Shown: piece by piece, positions 48,043 through 57,587 of the stretch
Layout: each line of letters opens with the position of its first letter
Numbering within the stretch: position 1 is the stretch's first letter
Position numbers and translations under genes: made by a program
DNA from: Helichrysum umbraculigerum
Lineage: Eukaryota; Streptophyta; Magnoliopsida; Asterales; Asteraceae
NCBI GenBank assembly: GCA_949592205.1
Contig: CATIUR010000001.1
Coordinates: 68,863,559 to 68,927,558 of the forward strand
Direction of reading: 5' to 3'
DNA: 64,000 nucleotides
Notes under the pieces: model-generated
What the model was told of the DNA's origin: nothing
Databases searched by the model: none
The model's input: the letters and a program-made list of their open reading frames with translations, nothing else

Positions 48043-50307
48043 CTAGGTGTTGGGGAAGGAGCTCCCAGGGCGAGTGATGGTAACATTATGTGCCCTAGGT
48101 TGTGGGAAAGTGTAGCGCGGAGGATAGATCCTTTGGAAATGGCAAGCCATGGTCGAGATTTGATTTGGTAGTTCCATGGTATCCATTTTGAAGTTTTGAA
48201 ATTGTTCGGAGACAGCTATGGAGAGACCTAGTAATCCTTGGGTGATGTAATCAACCGCCTTAGTAACTGGTCCATTGGGATCAATTAGCGTGGTTTTTCT
48301 TATCTTGATCAGTTCCCTAATTGGATGCCTAAGTTTGAAGGACTCCATAAATGCTAGTAACTTCAACTTTAGATCTTCAAATTCTTCAGTGTGAGGATCT
48401 CCTCCAAATACTGCTACAGATTTGCACAAGTTTTCGATTAGCTGGTGCTGATGAAGGTTAAAAGGAAAACTAGAGTTTGTGAAGATATGAATCAATTTGT
48501 TGAATATCTCACGATATCCAGCGTGAAAGAAAAATTCTGTTTTCTCAGCGTCTTCTTCATTCAATATATCATGTAATCGAGTTATCACATAAGTGACGAC
48601 ATTGAGCGGTGACATATCTTTAACACTGATGGAGTGATTACGCCGTCTTTCATCCAAACTGATGTACCTAAGTTCTTCGATTATCAGTTTGATATGATGT
48701 TCTAAAATAGACTTTATGACAAATCGATTGCTTTCTTTGGTACTCAGGTGATCTTTTGCAGCTAGTAAGTCAAGGAATGCCCGAAGATTGCTCATTACCA
48801 TGATGTCAGCATAGTTACTAGGATTTCCAGTAGCTTCTTCGATAAGTCTTCTGATAGCACACAAAATCTCCCTTTGTTTTGAGGAATAAGGAAATGCTAA
48901 ACCCATGAGAGCGTCATATACCTTGCGGTATATTTGTCTCTGTTCAATGTAGAAATATAGATCCTTCGCGTTTTCCCTTTCTTCTTTGAGATGAGATTTG
49001 AGTGCATCGGCGAATACTCTGATGCAATATCTAAGGATGAGCGGATCTTGGGTTCCTTTGCTTGTGAGATGGATAGTGGATGCTGCCTCAATAACTGCTA
49101 TTAGCCATCTTTGATGTATAGAGTAATCATTGGTGGAATTTCTAATAGCAGCTATTATGATGTGAGGATCGCCATCATATGTGTCTATCACGGAAATCAT
49201 TTGCTCATGAGTAGAGACCATTGGGATGCAAATGATTTCTTGAGATAATGCTTGTGAATCAGGCAGTTCTAGAGAATCAAGAGGATGAATATCCACAGGT
49301 ACGTTTCCCGAGTCACCATCCATAGGAGGAATATTAACCTTATGTAGATCAGGGAGCTCAACTATGTTGGGTTGTGACTGAGATTCATTAGTGACCTGGG
49401 ATATTAAACAAGAAGATAGCCTTGGAGTGTCTCTCTTGTCACGTGAATCGGAATAACCGGACCCAGATATACCTCCTGTCTCAAACAGTGTTTGAGGTTC
49501 AGATGAAACAAGAGTTTGAATCCCTTGAGGAGGTATAGGTGGTTGCAGACTTGTTAGTCTGCTTGCTCTGAAATCCGAGATCTTCTTCAGATTGCGTATG
49601 AGAGTTCGTTCGATGTCTTCTAGATTGCAGAGTCGAGGGCAGGTGATTGGCCTTGTTGGATCCAAGAAAGGATTAATCATTCCTTCAAGAGTACAAGAAA
49701 AAACATCGTCTGCAAGAGGCTCTTCTTCCTTCTTAGCTGTTGGTTCAGAGGTCTCATCATTCGATGTAACTTTGTTAACGGAGACAGTATATAGCTCAAC
49801 ATTCTCCATCGAAGCACAGTCTGCCTTATCGATCTCGAATTTGATGCTTTCTCCATGAGCACGTAAGCTGATCGTCTGAGAGTGTACGTCGATGAGTGCT
49901 CTGGCTGTGTTCATAAAAGGTCTACCTAGGCTTATAGGGATGTTTATATCTTCCTGAATATCCATTACCACAAAGTCAGTTGGGAAAAAGAACTTGTCGA
50001 CTTTAACCATGATGTTTGCAGCTATTCCTTTAGGGTATCTAATGGATTGGTCAACTAGCTGAACACTCATTTTGGTGGGTTTTAGGTCTCCTAATTCTAG
50101 TCTTTTGAATAATGAATGTGGCATTAGGTTGATACTCGCTCCTAGATCGGCCAGAGAGCGGATATCGCCCGATTGGTTGATGGAACAAGGAATGGTAAAA
50201 CGTCCGGTATCTCCTAGTTTTTCCGGCAGACTATTTTGAAGGACAGCTGAACATTCAGCGGTTAGAGGGACATTAGGTACTTTGGGTACCTTATCTTTGT
50301 TTGACAT
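48043..50307 (-). pseudogene. Element D polyprotein, third piece: aspartic protease plus accessory helical domain
   Basis: Residues 10-165 are an Athila-type aspartic protease: LGDTGRFTIPCSI, the DLGASINLMP active site near residue 53, and SLGRPFMNTARALIDV. After a linker, residues about 300-754 form an accessory region. It includes EQMISVID, NSTNDYSIHQRWLI, IYRKVYDALMGLAFPYSSKQ, EATGNP, NLRAFLDLLAAKDHL, FMESF, DPNGPVTKAVDYIT. It is rich in Leu, Ile, Glu, Lys and looks mostly helical, with no RT, RNase H or integrase motif. Element E has a clear homologue. Compared with E, the link between protease and accessory domain is open here. The frame is the same as in the upstream Gag pieces. Confidence 0.85.
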
Positions 50308-50592
50308 AAGTCTCCTAATATATTTGGTATACTTGAAGGCTTTGGTTTCATCAGGTCGCTATTTTAGACGTCCTGGAAATGGTATGCTTACCTTTTTAGG
50401 ATCTGGAGAAGACTTTTTCTCAACTGTCTGTGTGACAGGAGATCGTTCTTTCACCGGAGAAAGAACTGAAGGTTGGCTCGGTGCCACCTTTGAGTCTTGG
50501 TTGGTTACTTGGTTGGCTTCCTCGGTATGTGGGTTATGAAAGGTATTACTAGGCAGACTACCCTGTGGTCTAGTGTCGATACATTCCGCTAG

Positions 50593-51231
50593 TCAACCTA
50601 CTTGGGTTACGAGAGTATTTAGTAAAGTTAGTTGTTCTCTTAAAAAGAGATCAACCTGGTCCTGTCTAGCCGTAATCGTTTGGATGATTTGTTCGAGGGT
50701 GTTGTCTAGACTAGTAATTGGCCTGATAGGTTCATAAGGTTGGGTTATCTGAGGTGTAGGTTCCATACGTAAGGGTGGTTGGTTGTAGCTAAGTTGAGGT
50801 TGTTGTGGGTAGGTTAGGTATTGGAATTGGTTGGGTGGTTGATTTGGTAGGAATTGGTTTGGTCTGGGTTGAGGAGGAGAGGTTTGAGTATAATCAGGTG
50901 GACGTGGATGAGTTCGGAACTGGTCATAGTAGGCTGCACCATCAATAGGGTTCGCGTACTCAACTTGGGGATTTTGGCTGGACCGAATATGGTAGACATG
51001 TTGAGGAGGTTTCTTCAGCTTTCCTATTTCCTCGGTTAGTGTCTCGATGTGTTCCGTAAGAGATTTGATCGCCTCAGTTTGCATGGGATTGGGAACGGCA
51101 AGCGGTGCCGATGATGAGGGATGCTCATCAGTGTTCCAATCGTTGTGATTCATAGTCATACTCTCAATCAGATTCCAGGCATCGTCGTCCGTGCAAAGCG
51201 TGAAGTTACCTCGAGCAGCAGCGTCGAGCAT
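50593..51231 (-). pseudogene. Element D Gag, second piece
   Basis: Continues the Gag frame after a stop. It starts MLDAAARGNFTLCTDDDAWN, as in Athila Gag after the capsid core. A Pro/Gln-rich tail follows (for example RPNQFLPNQPPNQFQ). No CCHC zinc knuckle is present. It ends at a TGA in frame with the protease piece; another stop near 50365 separates that piece. Confidence 0.8.
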
Positions 51232-51285
51232 TGGCTCGTGATGAGGGGTAAGACCATTGTAAAACGTGCATAACTGGGTTGATCG

Positions 51286-51915
51286 TTAGATTTGGTGGTT
51301 AGGACATCTTTTAAGCAATCTCTTAAATCTTTCCCACGCACTATAGATTGATTCATCATCAAACTGTCGGAAGTTCAAGATGTCTTTCTTTAACTTGATT
51401 CGTTTGGATGGGGGAAAGTATTTTGTTAAGAACTTAGTTTCCATTTCTGCCCATGAGGAGATAGAATTGGTTTCTAATTCCTCGAACCAAGTCTGTGCGT
51501 GAAGGGAAAGAGAGTAGGGGAACAGATATAGGCGGACTATATCTTGCTCAACCCTATTTTGCTTGAAAGAGTCGGATAGGGTGATAAATTTGTTTAGGTG
51601 GGAGTAGGGGTTCGGTTGTCCGTTGAATTGGCAGCGATTTAGGATCAGCTGCACTACGTTGTGCTTGAGTTCGAATGATGCTCCTTCAGTCTTCGGGTAG
51701 CGTATGGGCCCTCCTCGAACTTCAATCGAGGGTTTGTTGTAATCGGAGAGAGTGATGCTTGCGGTGGTTGTAGGATTGTGTGAAGATGATCGCTTCTCTC
51801 GTCGGATGGGTGGAATGTCGTCTTCGGGATAAGGGAGAGGAAGTGTTGAAAGAATTTTTAGGGGTTTAAGAAGAGAGAACCATCCTAAAGGTTCACTAGA
51901 AAGAAAGTTCATCAT
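51286..51915 (-). pseudogene. Element D Gag, first piece: capsid domain
   Basis: It starts only about 26 nt from the PBS. Contains the plant retrotransposon Gag capsid pattern: ASFELKHNVVQLI, SFKQNRVEQDIVRLYLFPYS, LSLHAQTWFEELE, KYFPPSKRIKL, YSAWERFKRLLKRCPNHQ. A TAA then interrupts the frame. Gag would form the virus-like particle that packages element RNA. It is closely similar to the capsid of element E. Confidence 0.88.
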
Positions 51916-51940
51916 GACGCCTCTGAGTCTTACAGTTGAT

Positions 51941-51958
51941 TCCCCAGCAGCGGTGCCA
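51941..51958 (-). other. Element D primer binding site, degraded
   Basis: The minus strand reads TGGCACCGCTGCTGGGGA, differing from the B/E site at two CpG-type positions (CG to CA and CCGG to CTGG). Both changes look like decay of methylated cytosines after insertion. Confidence 0.75.
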
Positions 51959-51964
51959 AATACT

Positions 51965-54383
51965 AGATCGCACCCGAACGGTCGGTCAGGATTTCACTCC
52001 GGTCGTTGCTCCAGCCGTCGGGACGCGGATCGGGTAAGTTTTAATATTTATAGAGCTGGGGCCTAAGTTTACTAGTGCCACGTGACCTAGAGGTGTATAG
52101 CAGCAAGTATGACCTAGGGTCGTTCTTTAAAATCAACGGTATTGTGAAACAGAGTAATCAAGATGCTCGTTTCTAGCTAGTGATGGAGTTTAAAAATGGT
52201 TGGGAGTTTGTTTTTGTTTTGTTTTCTAATTTATACTACTGATTAATACTAAGCAATAAAATAAGGGATAGCAGTCAGGATAGAGGGGGTGTTTGTTGGG
52301 ACTTCGTTAGCCTTGCCTCGGGATGATGTTTTAGTTTAAGTTATGAAAACATCTTTCTAAAGATTTGTATTTTATTTATTTCAAGTATTTGTGGTGTAAG
52401 CACTAGTACCCTACTGATTGATTGCTCAATCAGTATGTCACTGAGTAACTAGGCTATCGTGATTCTGATCGGAGGAGGCTGCTCAACTCTCAACACTGCC
52501 CTATTACGGAACAGTGACCCTTCTTAGAATATGAAGATTCCTGGGTGCATGAATAAAGTAACAGACCCACTAACTGTCCGACCGTTCTTAACACCATAGT
52601 GATACTCAATTGAATAAAACATTTAAGTTTGAGACTTGGTTGGTGTTAGATTACGTTCCATCAATGGTTTTGGAATCCAGGGGTGATAGACGAATTTGGA
52701 ATACTAGATGATTCCTCGAATTCCTTTCTGGATCATATAAGCTAAGTTTGTATTTTAGATCAAAGATTCTCCATTTATAATTTAAACCAGCCCTCACTTA
52801 AAATTAACCAATAAATCCCTAGTTTATTCACAGTGTACAATACTTGTTTAGTAATTCCACGGCTTCGAAACCAGACCATGCCATTTAACATATATAATTA
52901 AGTTGTAGTTTAATCACGGTGTACAATACTTGGTTAGTAGTTCCACAGCTTAAAACCAGAAAATGTTATTTGAACACAGATAATTAATTACCCCTGATAT
53001 GACGTCTTATCAAAAAGGTTTTAACCACGTTTATTGGCGGAAAGGCATTAGTTTGAAAATGCGGTTTAAATTCATAGATGAAACATGTAATCAAAGCACC
53101 GAGTTTTCATTTATATAATAGTTTGAAACATTATTCCACAACGAATTGTGCCCACGACTTTCATAGCTTCCACGTTCCGTACTCCACACATTTGTGATGT
53201 TTCCGGCGTTATACAAATGAAAGCCATTTAACGTTACCTCCGTTGTTTCATAATGACATCATCCCAATTAACGACTAACTACATCACAACAAACACACAA
53301 TATAACTACTCACTAATCATGGCAATAAATCCTAAATCTAGCATAATAATAATAGCAATCATCATTATAATAGATAAGGAAAGAGATAACCGAAGATAAT
53401 GTGTAGTCTGAATATATGCTGAAAGATTACAACGAGCGGAATCTCCGAATATCTCTTATAATATTACAATAATAACCCCTCCAAGTATCTTCAACAATAT
53501 TACAATATTACCCCTCCGTTAGTCTTGGTTAAGTATTAACCAAGAACTAACTGACTACTAACCTAGCACTAACCTACTATTTCTCCTCTAACTCCTTAGA
53601 GAAGTGTTAGAGAGAGGAAGCTACTACTATTCTAAAGAGAGAAAGTGTGTGTGTTGGAGATGTGGTGAATGAATGGTGTGTTGAAATGAGGAGGTTAAGC
53701 CTCTATTTATAGGCTTTCAAGATACAAATTTACACTCAGCACCCTCGTACCCAATTTAACACTGAAATACACCCTTGAGCTATAAAATTCGACACCTAAA
53801 GGGGTGTATTCGACACCAAAAGGGGCGTATTCGGTAGCAAATAGGGCGTATTCGATAGCAAACGGGGCGAATCCGGCACCATAGAGGGGTATACCACCCC
53901 AAAAGGGGGGTATACGGCCCCAAAAGGGGGGTATACGGCCCCGTAAGGGGGTATACGGCCCCTAAGGGGTGGTATATGGCCCCTGTGGGGTGGTATCCCC
54001 TTGGTCGTGGTCTTGTGCACTGGATCGTAGGTCTTGCGTGCTGGATCGTAACTTGTTTTGGCCCTATCTTCTTCGTTCTAGCTCCGTTTTCAGCGTTCTT
54101 TATATCCACGAGATTGTAATTACTTGAAGATCATAATGAGATAATCTAAGTATAATTTCAAGGTATTATGCTTTAAAAGTGCTCGTAGAACGTGAACGTA
54201 TCGTTTGTGCTCTATTTTGTACGTGATTTAGCCATTTTACTTGATTTTTGAAGCAACACCTTATTTTTAGCCCTAATGATGAATTATGGTGAAAAAAGTA
54301 TTGATATTGAATGTTTTCATCCATTTTGGGGCTAAAAAGGTGGGAATTATGTACGCAAAAACGTGTCTTTTTACGTCCAATCA
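51965..54383 (-). repeat. Element D 5' LTR (right copy)
   Basis: Functional promoter copy: TATA box at 53703-53712 and 21-bp array at about 53805-54005. Its inner terminus reads TAGATCG where the other LTR has TTGATCG, so the terminal TG is lost here. Confidence 0.93.
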
Positions 54384-54388
54384 AGACT

Positions 54389-54870
54389 CAATTTGAATAC
54401 ACTAGAATTTCTTCTTATGTGTTGTCTACTTAATATTTATTCAATTAATCCTTCAAAGAATACAAAGATTAGCTAACTTCGGGGTCTCCAATGTTATTAT
54501 CCTGTTAATTATAGTTTATAATTGTTATAATTCTTAACTTATTACGTGGTCAGGTTTCAAGCCATAATTAAATATAAACCTAATTATTAATTAACTCATA
54601 CAAATGTTTACTATAGCATGAATTTCTTAATCATATAATCAACATAGATATAATCTTAATAATCATTCATAAAATCAATTCAACATAAACATATCATCAA
54701 ATCATCATCTAAACATTATTCATCTAAATAAATACATTAAAGAAACTTAGTTCATAGTTAAATTGAAAGAAACAAGATCTAAATACATATAAATTATCAT
54801 CTATTAAGTATAAGATCAAGAATCAAACCAAAGAAACCGAACTATTCTTCGTTAGGAAAGTCTTCAAACC
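54389..54870. mobile_element. Fragment F, right part
   Basis: Continuation of the sequence interrupted by element D; very AT-rich and non-coding. It ends where element E begins (54871); the AAACC before it should be E's target duplication. Identity as an LTR is inferred from the left part only. Confidence 0.3.
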
Positions 54871-55366
54871 TGATGTAACGCAAAAAGTCATGTTTTCAAA
54901 GCCATTATTCCACACTTTTTGGGCACATCTTTAGTGAAAACATTCCAAAACAATCATTATTTACTAAAATTCACTAAAGTGCTCAAAATATAGACGTTGC
55001 TACAAAAATCAGTAAAAACATCCAAATAACGAACAAAACGAAGCAAATAAGCAGCAACCAATTTTCGCACCCTCATTTATCCTATGATAAACATATTCTA
55101 GCCTTATGATATGATGTAATAGGTAACGAGACGAGAAAATCAAGAATCATGCAAATCGGACAAAGGACGGAAAAGACTGGACGATTACAAACTCCTATAA
55201 AGTGATTTCGGCTATGCTAAAGTTGTACACATCCAATTTCAGTGAGATTGGCACCATTAGAAGCGTAACGGAATTACGAAGACATAGGCGAAAGAATCAG
55301 GTCAAACGGACGCATAACGAAGGAGATAAGGACGTTTTAAGCAACGAACGAAATCAGACGGATGCC

Positions 55367-55458
55367 GTATACGGCCTTGGCCACCGTATACGGCCCTTCA
55401 TAGACAGTATACGGCCCATAACACACCGTATACGGCCCTATGAAGGCCGTATACGGCC
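55367..55458 (+). repeat. Five GTATACGGCC sites on a 21-bp pitch
   Basis: GTATACGGCC occurs at 55367, 55386, 55407, 55428 and 55449 (steps 19, 21, 21, 21). Four of the five extend the palindrome CCGTATACGG. Sequences between the sites differ, so the sites rather than the spacers are conserved. The array ends 86 bp before the TATA box. The pitch equals two helical turns, as for sites read by a protein from one face. Confidence 0.85.
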
Positions 55459-55544
55459 CCCTGCACCCCATATGCTGCTCGTTTGTGCTTCGTTTGCTTG
55501 TACGTGCGTACTTCGTGAGTTGTACGACTGATTTCAAGCTTTGC

Positions 55545-55554
55545 CTATAAATAG
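55545..55554 (+). promoter_or_regulatory. TATA box of element E
   Basis: CTATAAATAG, followed by a CT-rich leader with (CT)n; identical box to B and D. The transcript probably starts near 55575-55585. Confidence 0.75.
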
Positions 55555-57491
55555 GAGGCCACCCCTCCATCATTCAACACACTTCAACATTCCATTCATT
55601 TCTCCATTTCCACTTTCTCTCTCACACACTCTCTCTCTCTCTCTCTCTAAACTCTCTTTCTTTCTTTCTCTCTCTAGAAATTAGGGTTTGATCCAGTTAG
55701 TTCTCAGTTAATATTTAACTGAAACTAACGGAGGGACTACTTTTGTAATAGCGTAGGGAAAAGTCCAGGGGCTTTTATTGTAATATTGTCAAGGATATTG
55801 CGGAAGTTCTGCTTGTACTCTCTCTATAAACGCTTATTCAATCTACGCTTTATTAACGGTTACTTCTTTCCTTATCTGTTATAATGATAATTGATATTGT
55901 TATTATGCTAGATTTAGGATCTGTTATTATGCGTAGTGAGTAGTTTCCTTGTGTGTTTGTTATGATGTAGTTAGTTTATATATGTGTGGGGTGATGCTGC
56001 TTTAAACATATAATTGGATAACATTATGAAATAACGGAGGTAACGTTATACGGCTTTCATTTGTATAGCGCCGGAATCATCACTTATGTGTGTAGTACGG
56101 AACGTGGAAGCTATGAAAGTCGTGGGCACAATCCGTTGTGGAAATAATGTTTCCAGTTATATTATATAAATGAAAACCGGTGATCTATTAATCTTGTATT
56201 TATGAATTTCTAAACCAAATCGCCTTTCCTCCAAATAAACGTGGTTAGAACCTTTATGACAAGGAGTCGCGAACCTTGATCAAACGGTCACTACCTATCT
56301 ATGTTATCTGAAACTGTAAACATGGTCTGAATTGCGTAGCTGTGGAAATACTGTTTAAAACCCTTCGTATAGTACACCGTGAATCAATCAGGGATTTATT
56401 GGGAAATAGTGAGGGCTGGTTTATATCATAGATGGTTGGGCTTTAATACAAACGTAGTTTAAACTAGTCTAGAGTGACCATAAAGTATGTGACCCCGGAA
56501 AGACCACGGTAAACGGCACTGTACTTCGTGTAACGTTGGAAACACCTTTGGTGAAGTACAAATACGTAGGAGCTAAGGAAATGTCGGTGGTTGAAGACTG
56601 TGTCACATCCTGGTTTGACTTCAAAGCCATGGAAATGTTTGATCGCACTGTACACCGTTAGTACACCTAAAGATCAGGAACACTGTGGAAATGCTTAGAT
56701 GCACTGTACACCATTAGTACATCTTGGGTCTGGAAAACTGTGGAAATGCATAATCACATGGTACACCGTAATGAAAGCTCTAGACTAAAATATAACCATT
56801 AATATAAAGTCAATAGTCACCAAAACCAAGTCTTAATCTTAAATGCCTTGTCTGACTTTGTTGTCCCCGTAGTGTTAAGAAAGGTCGGAACCTTAGTGGG
56901 TATGTTACTCTATCTCATGCACCCAGGAACTAACATTCCAAGAAGGGTCGTTACTCCATCACTGGATAACGTTGAAGAGTTGAGCATCCTCCTCCGATCA
57001 GACTCAATTTGGCCTAGTATTCAGTGACATACTAATTGGTTTCCCCAATCAGTAGGGTACTAGTGTTTACACTACGAACAATTAAGCTTAGATAAGACAC
57101 AAACCTTTAAAAGACGTTTTCATATCAAAACCCTAGCATCACCCCCGCATAAGCTAACGAAGTCATAACAGACACATACCCTCCATACTGATTTCATCCC
57201 TATTTCTATTTTCCATTTATTTACTTTTTACTTAATTGCTTTAAATTACGGACCTAAGTAACAAAAACCCACTCAAACTCTGTTTTAAAGTCCCATCACT
57301 AAAATAAACGACTTGTCTTGATACTCTCGTTTCACAATACGATTAGCTTGAAGAACGACCCTAGGTCATACTGCTGCTATACAGCCGTAGTAAAACTTAG
57401 GTCCCCAGCTCTTATAAATTTAAAACTCCACTGCCGTGTCCTCCTTCCGTTGCGTTGACGACCGTGACTGATCGGGTTCACGACAAGTTTT

Positions 57492-57509
57492 TGGCGCCGC
57501 TGCCGGGGA
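57492..57509 (+). other. Element E primer binding site (tRNA-Asp-like)
   Basis: TGGCGCCGCTGCCGGGGA, six bases after the LTR, identical to element B. It is one mismatch from the classical Athila tRNA-Asp site. Confidence 0.9.
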
Positions 57510-57587
57510 GTTAATCGTAAGACTCTGAAGCATCCAGACGAGTTTTCTATTTAGTGATACTTCTTTCCCATTCTTATTTTCCTTTCC

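Larger units (their letters stand above)
43189..54383 (-). mobile_element. Element D: non-autonomous Athila-like element with Gag-protease plus accessory domain
   Basis: LTRs 43189-45611 and 51965-54383 (about 2.42 kb, roughly 45 differences by eye) are flanked by AGACT (43184-43188 and 54384-54388). The minus-strand order is 5' LTR, PBS, Gag, protease, accessory domain, conserved 3' non-coding region, PPT, 3' LTR. RT, RNase H and integrase are absent without a trace. The polyprotein frame is single but cut by three stop codons. At 11,195 bp it is a mid-sized non-autonomous element. Confidence 0.93.
54871..57485 (+). repeat. Element E 5' LTR
   Basis: Starts TGATGTAACGCAAAAAGTCA and ends GGGTTCACGACA. 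The start matches the outer LTR ends of B and D in the pattern TGAT...CG(T/C)AAAAAG(T/A)CA(C/T)GTTTT. It contains a 21-bp-spaced palindrome array, the TATA box, a (CT)n leader (55621-55648) and a TATA-distal half resembling that of D. The end was placed by the CA before AGTTTTTGGCGCC. Confidence 0.85.
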
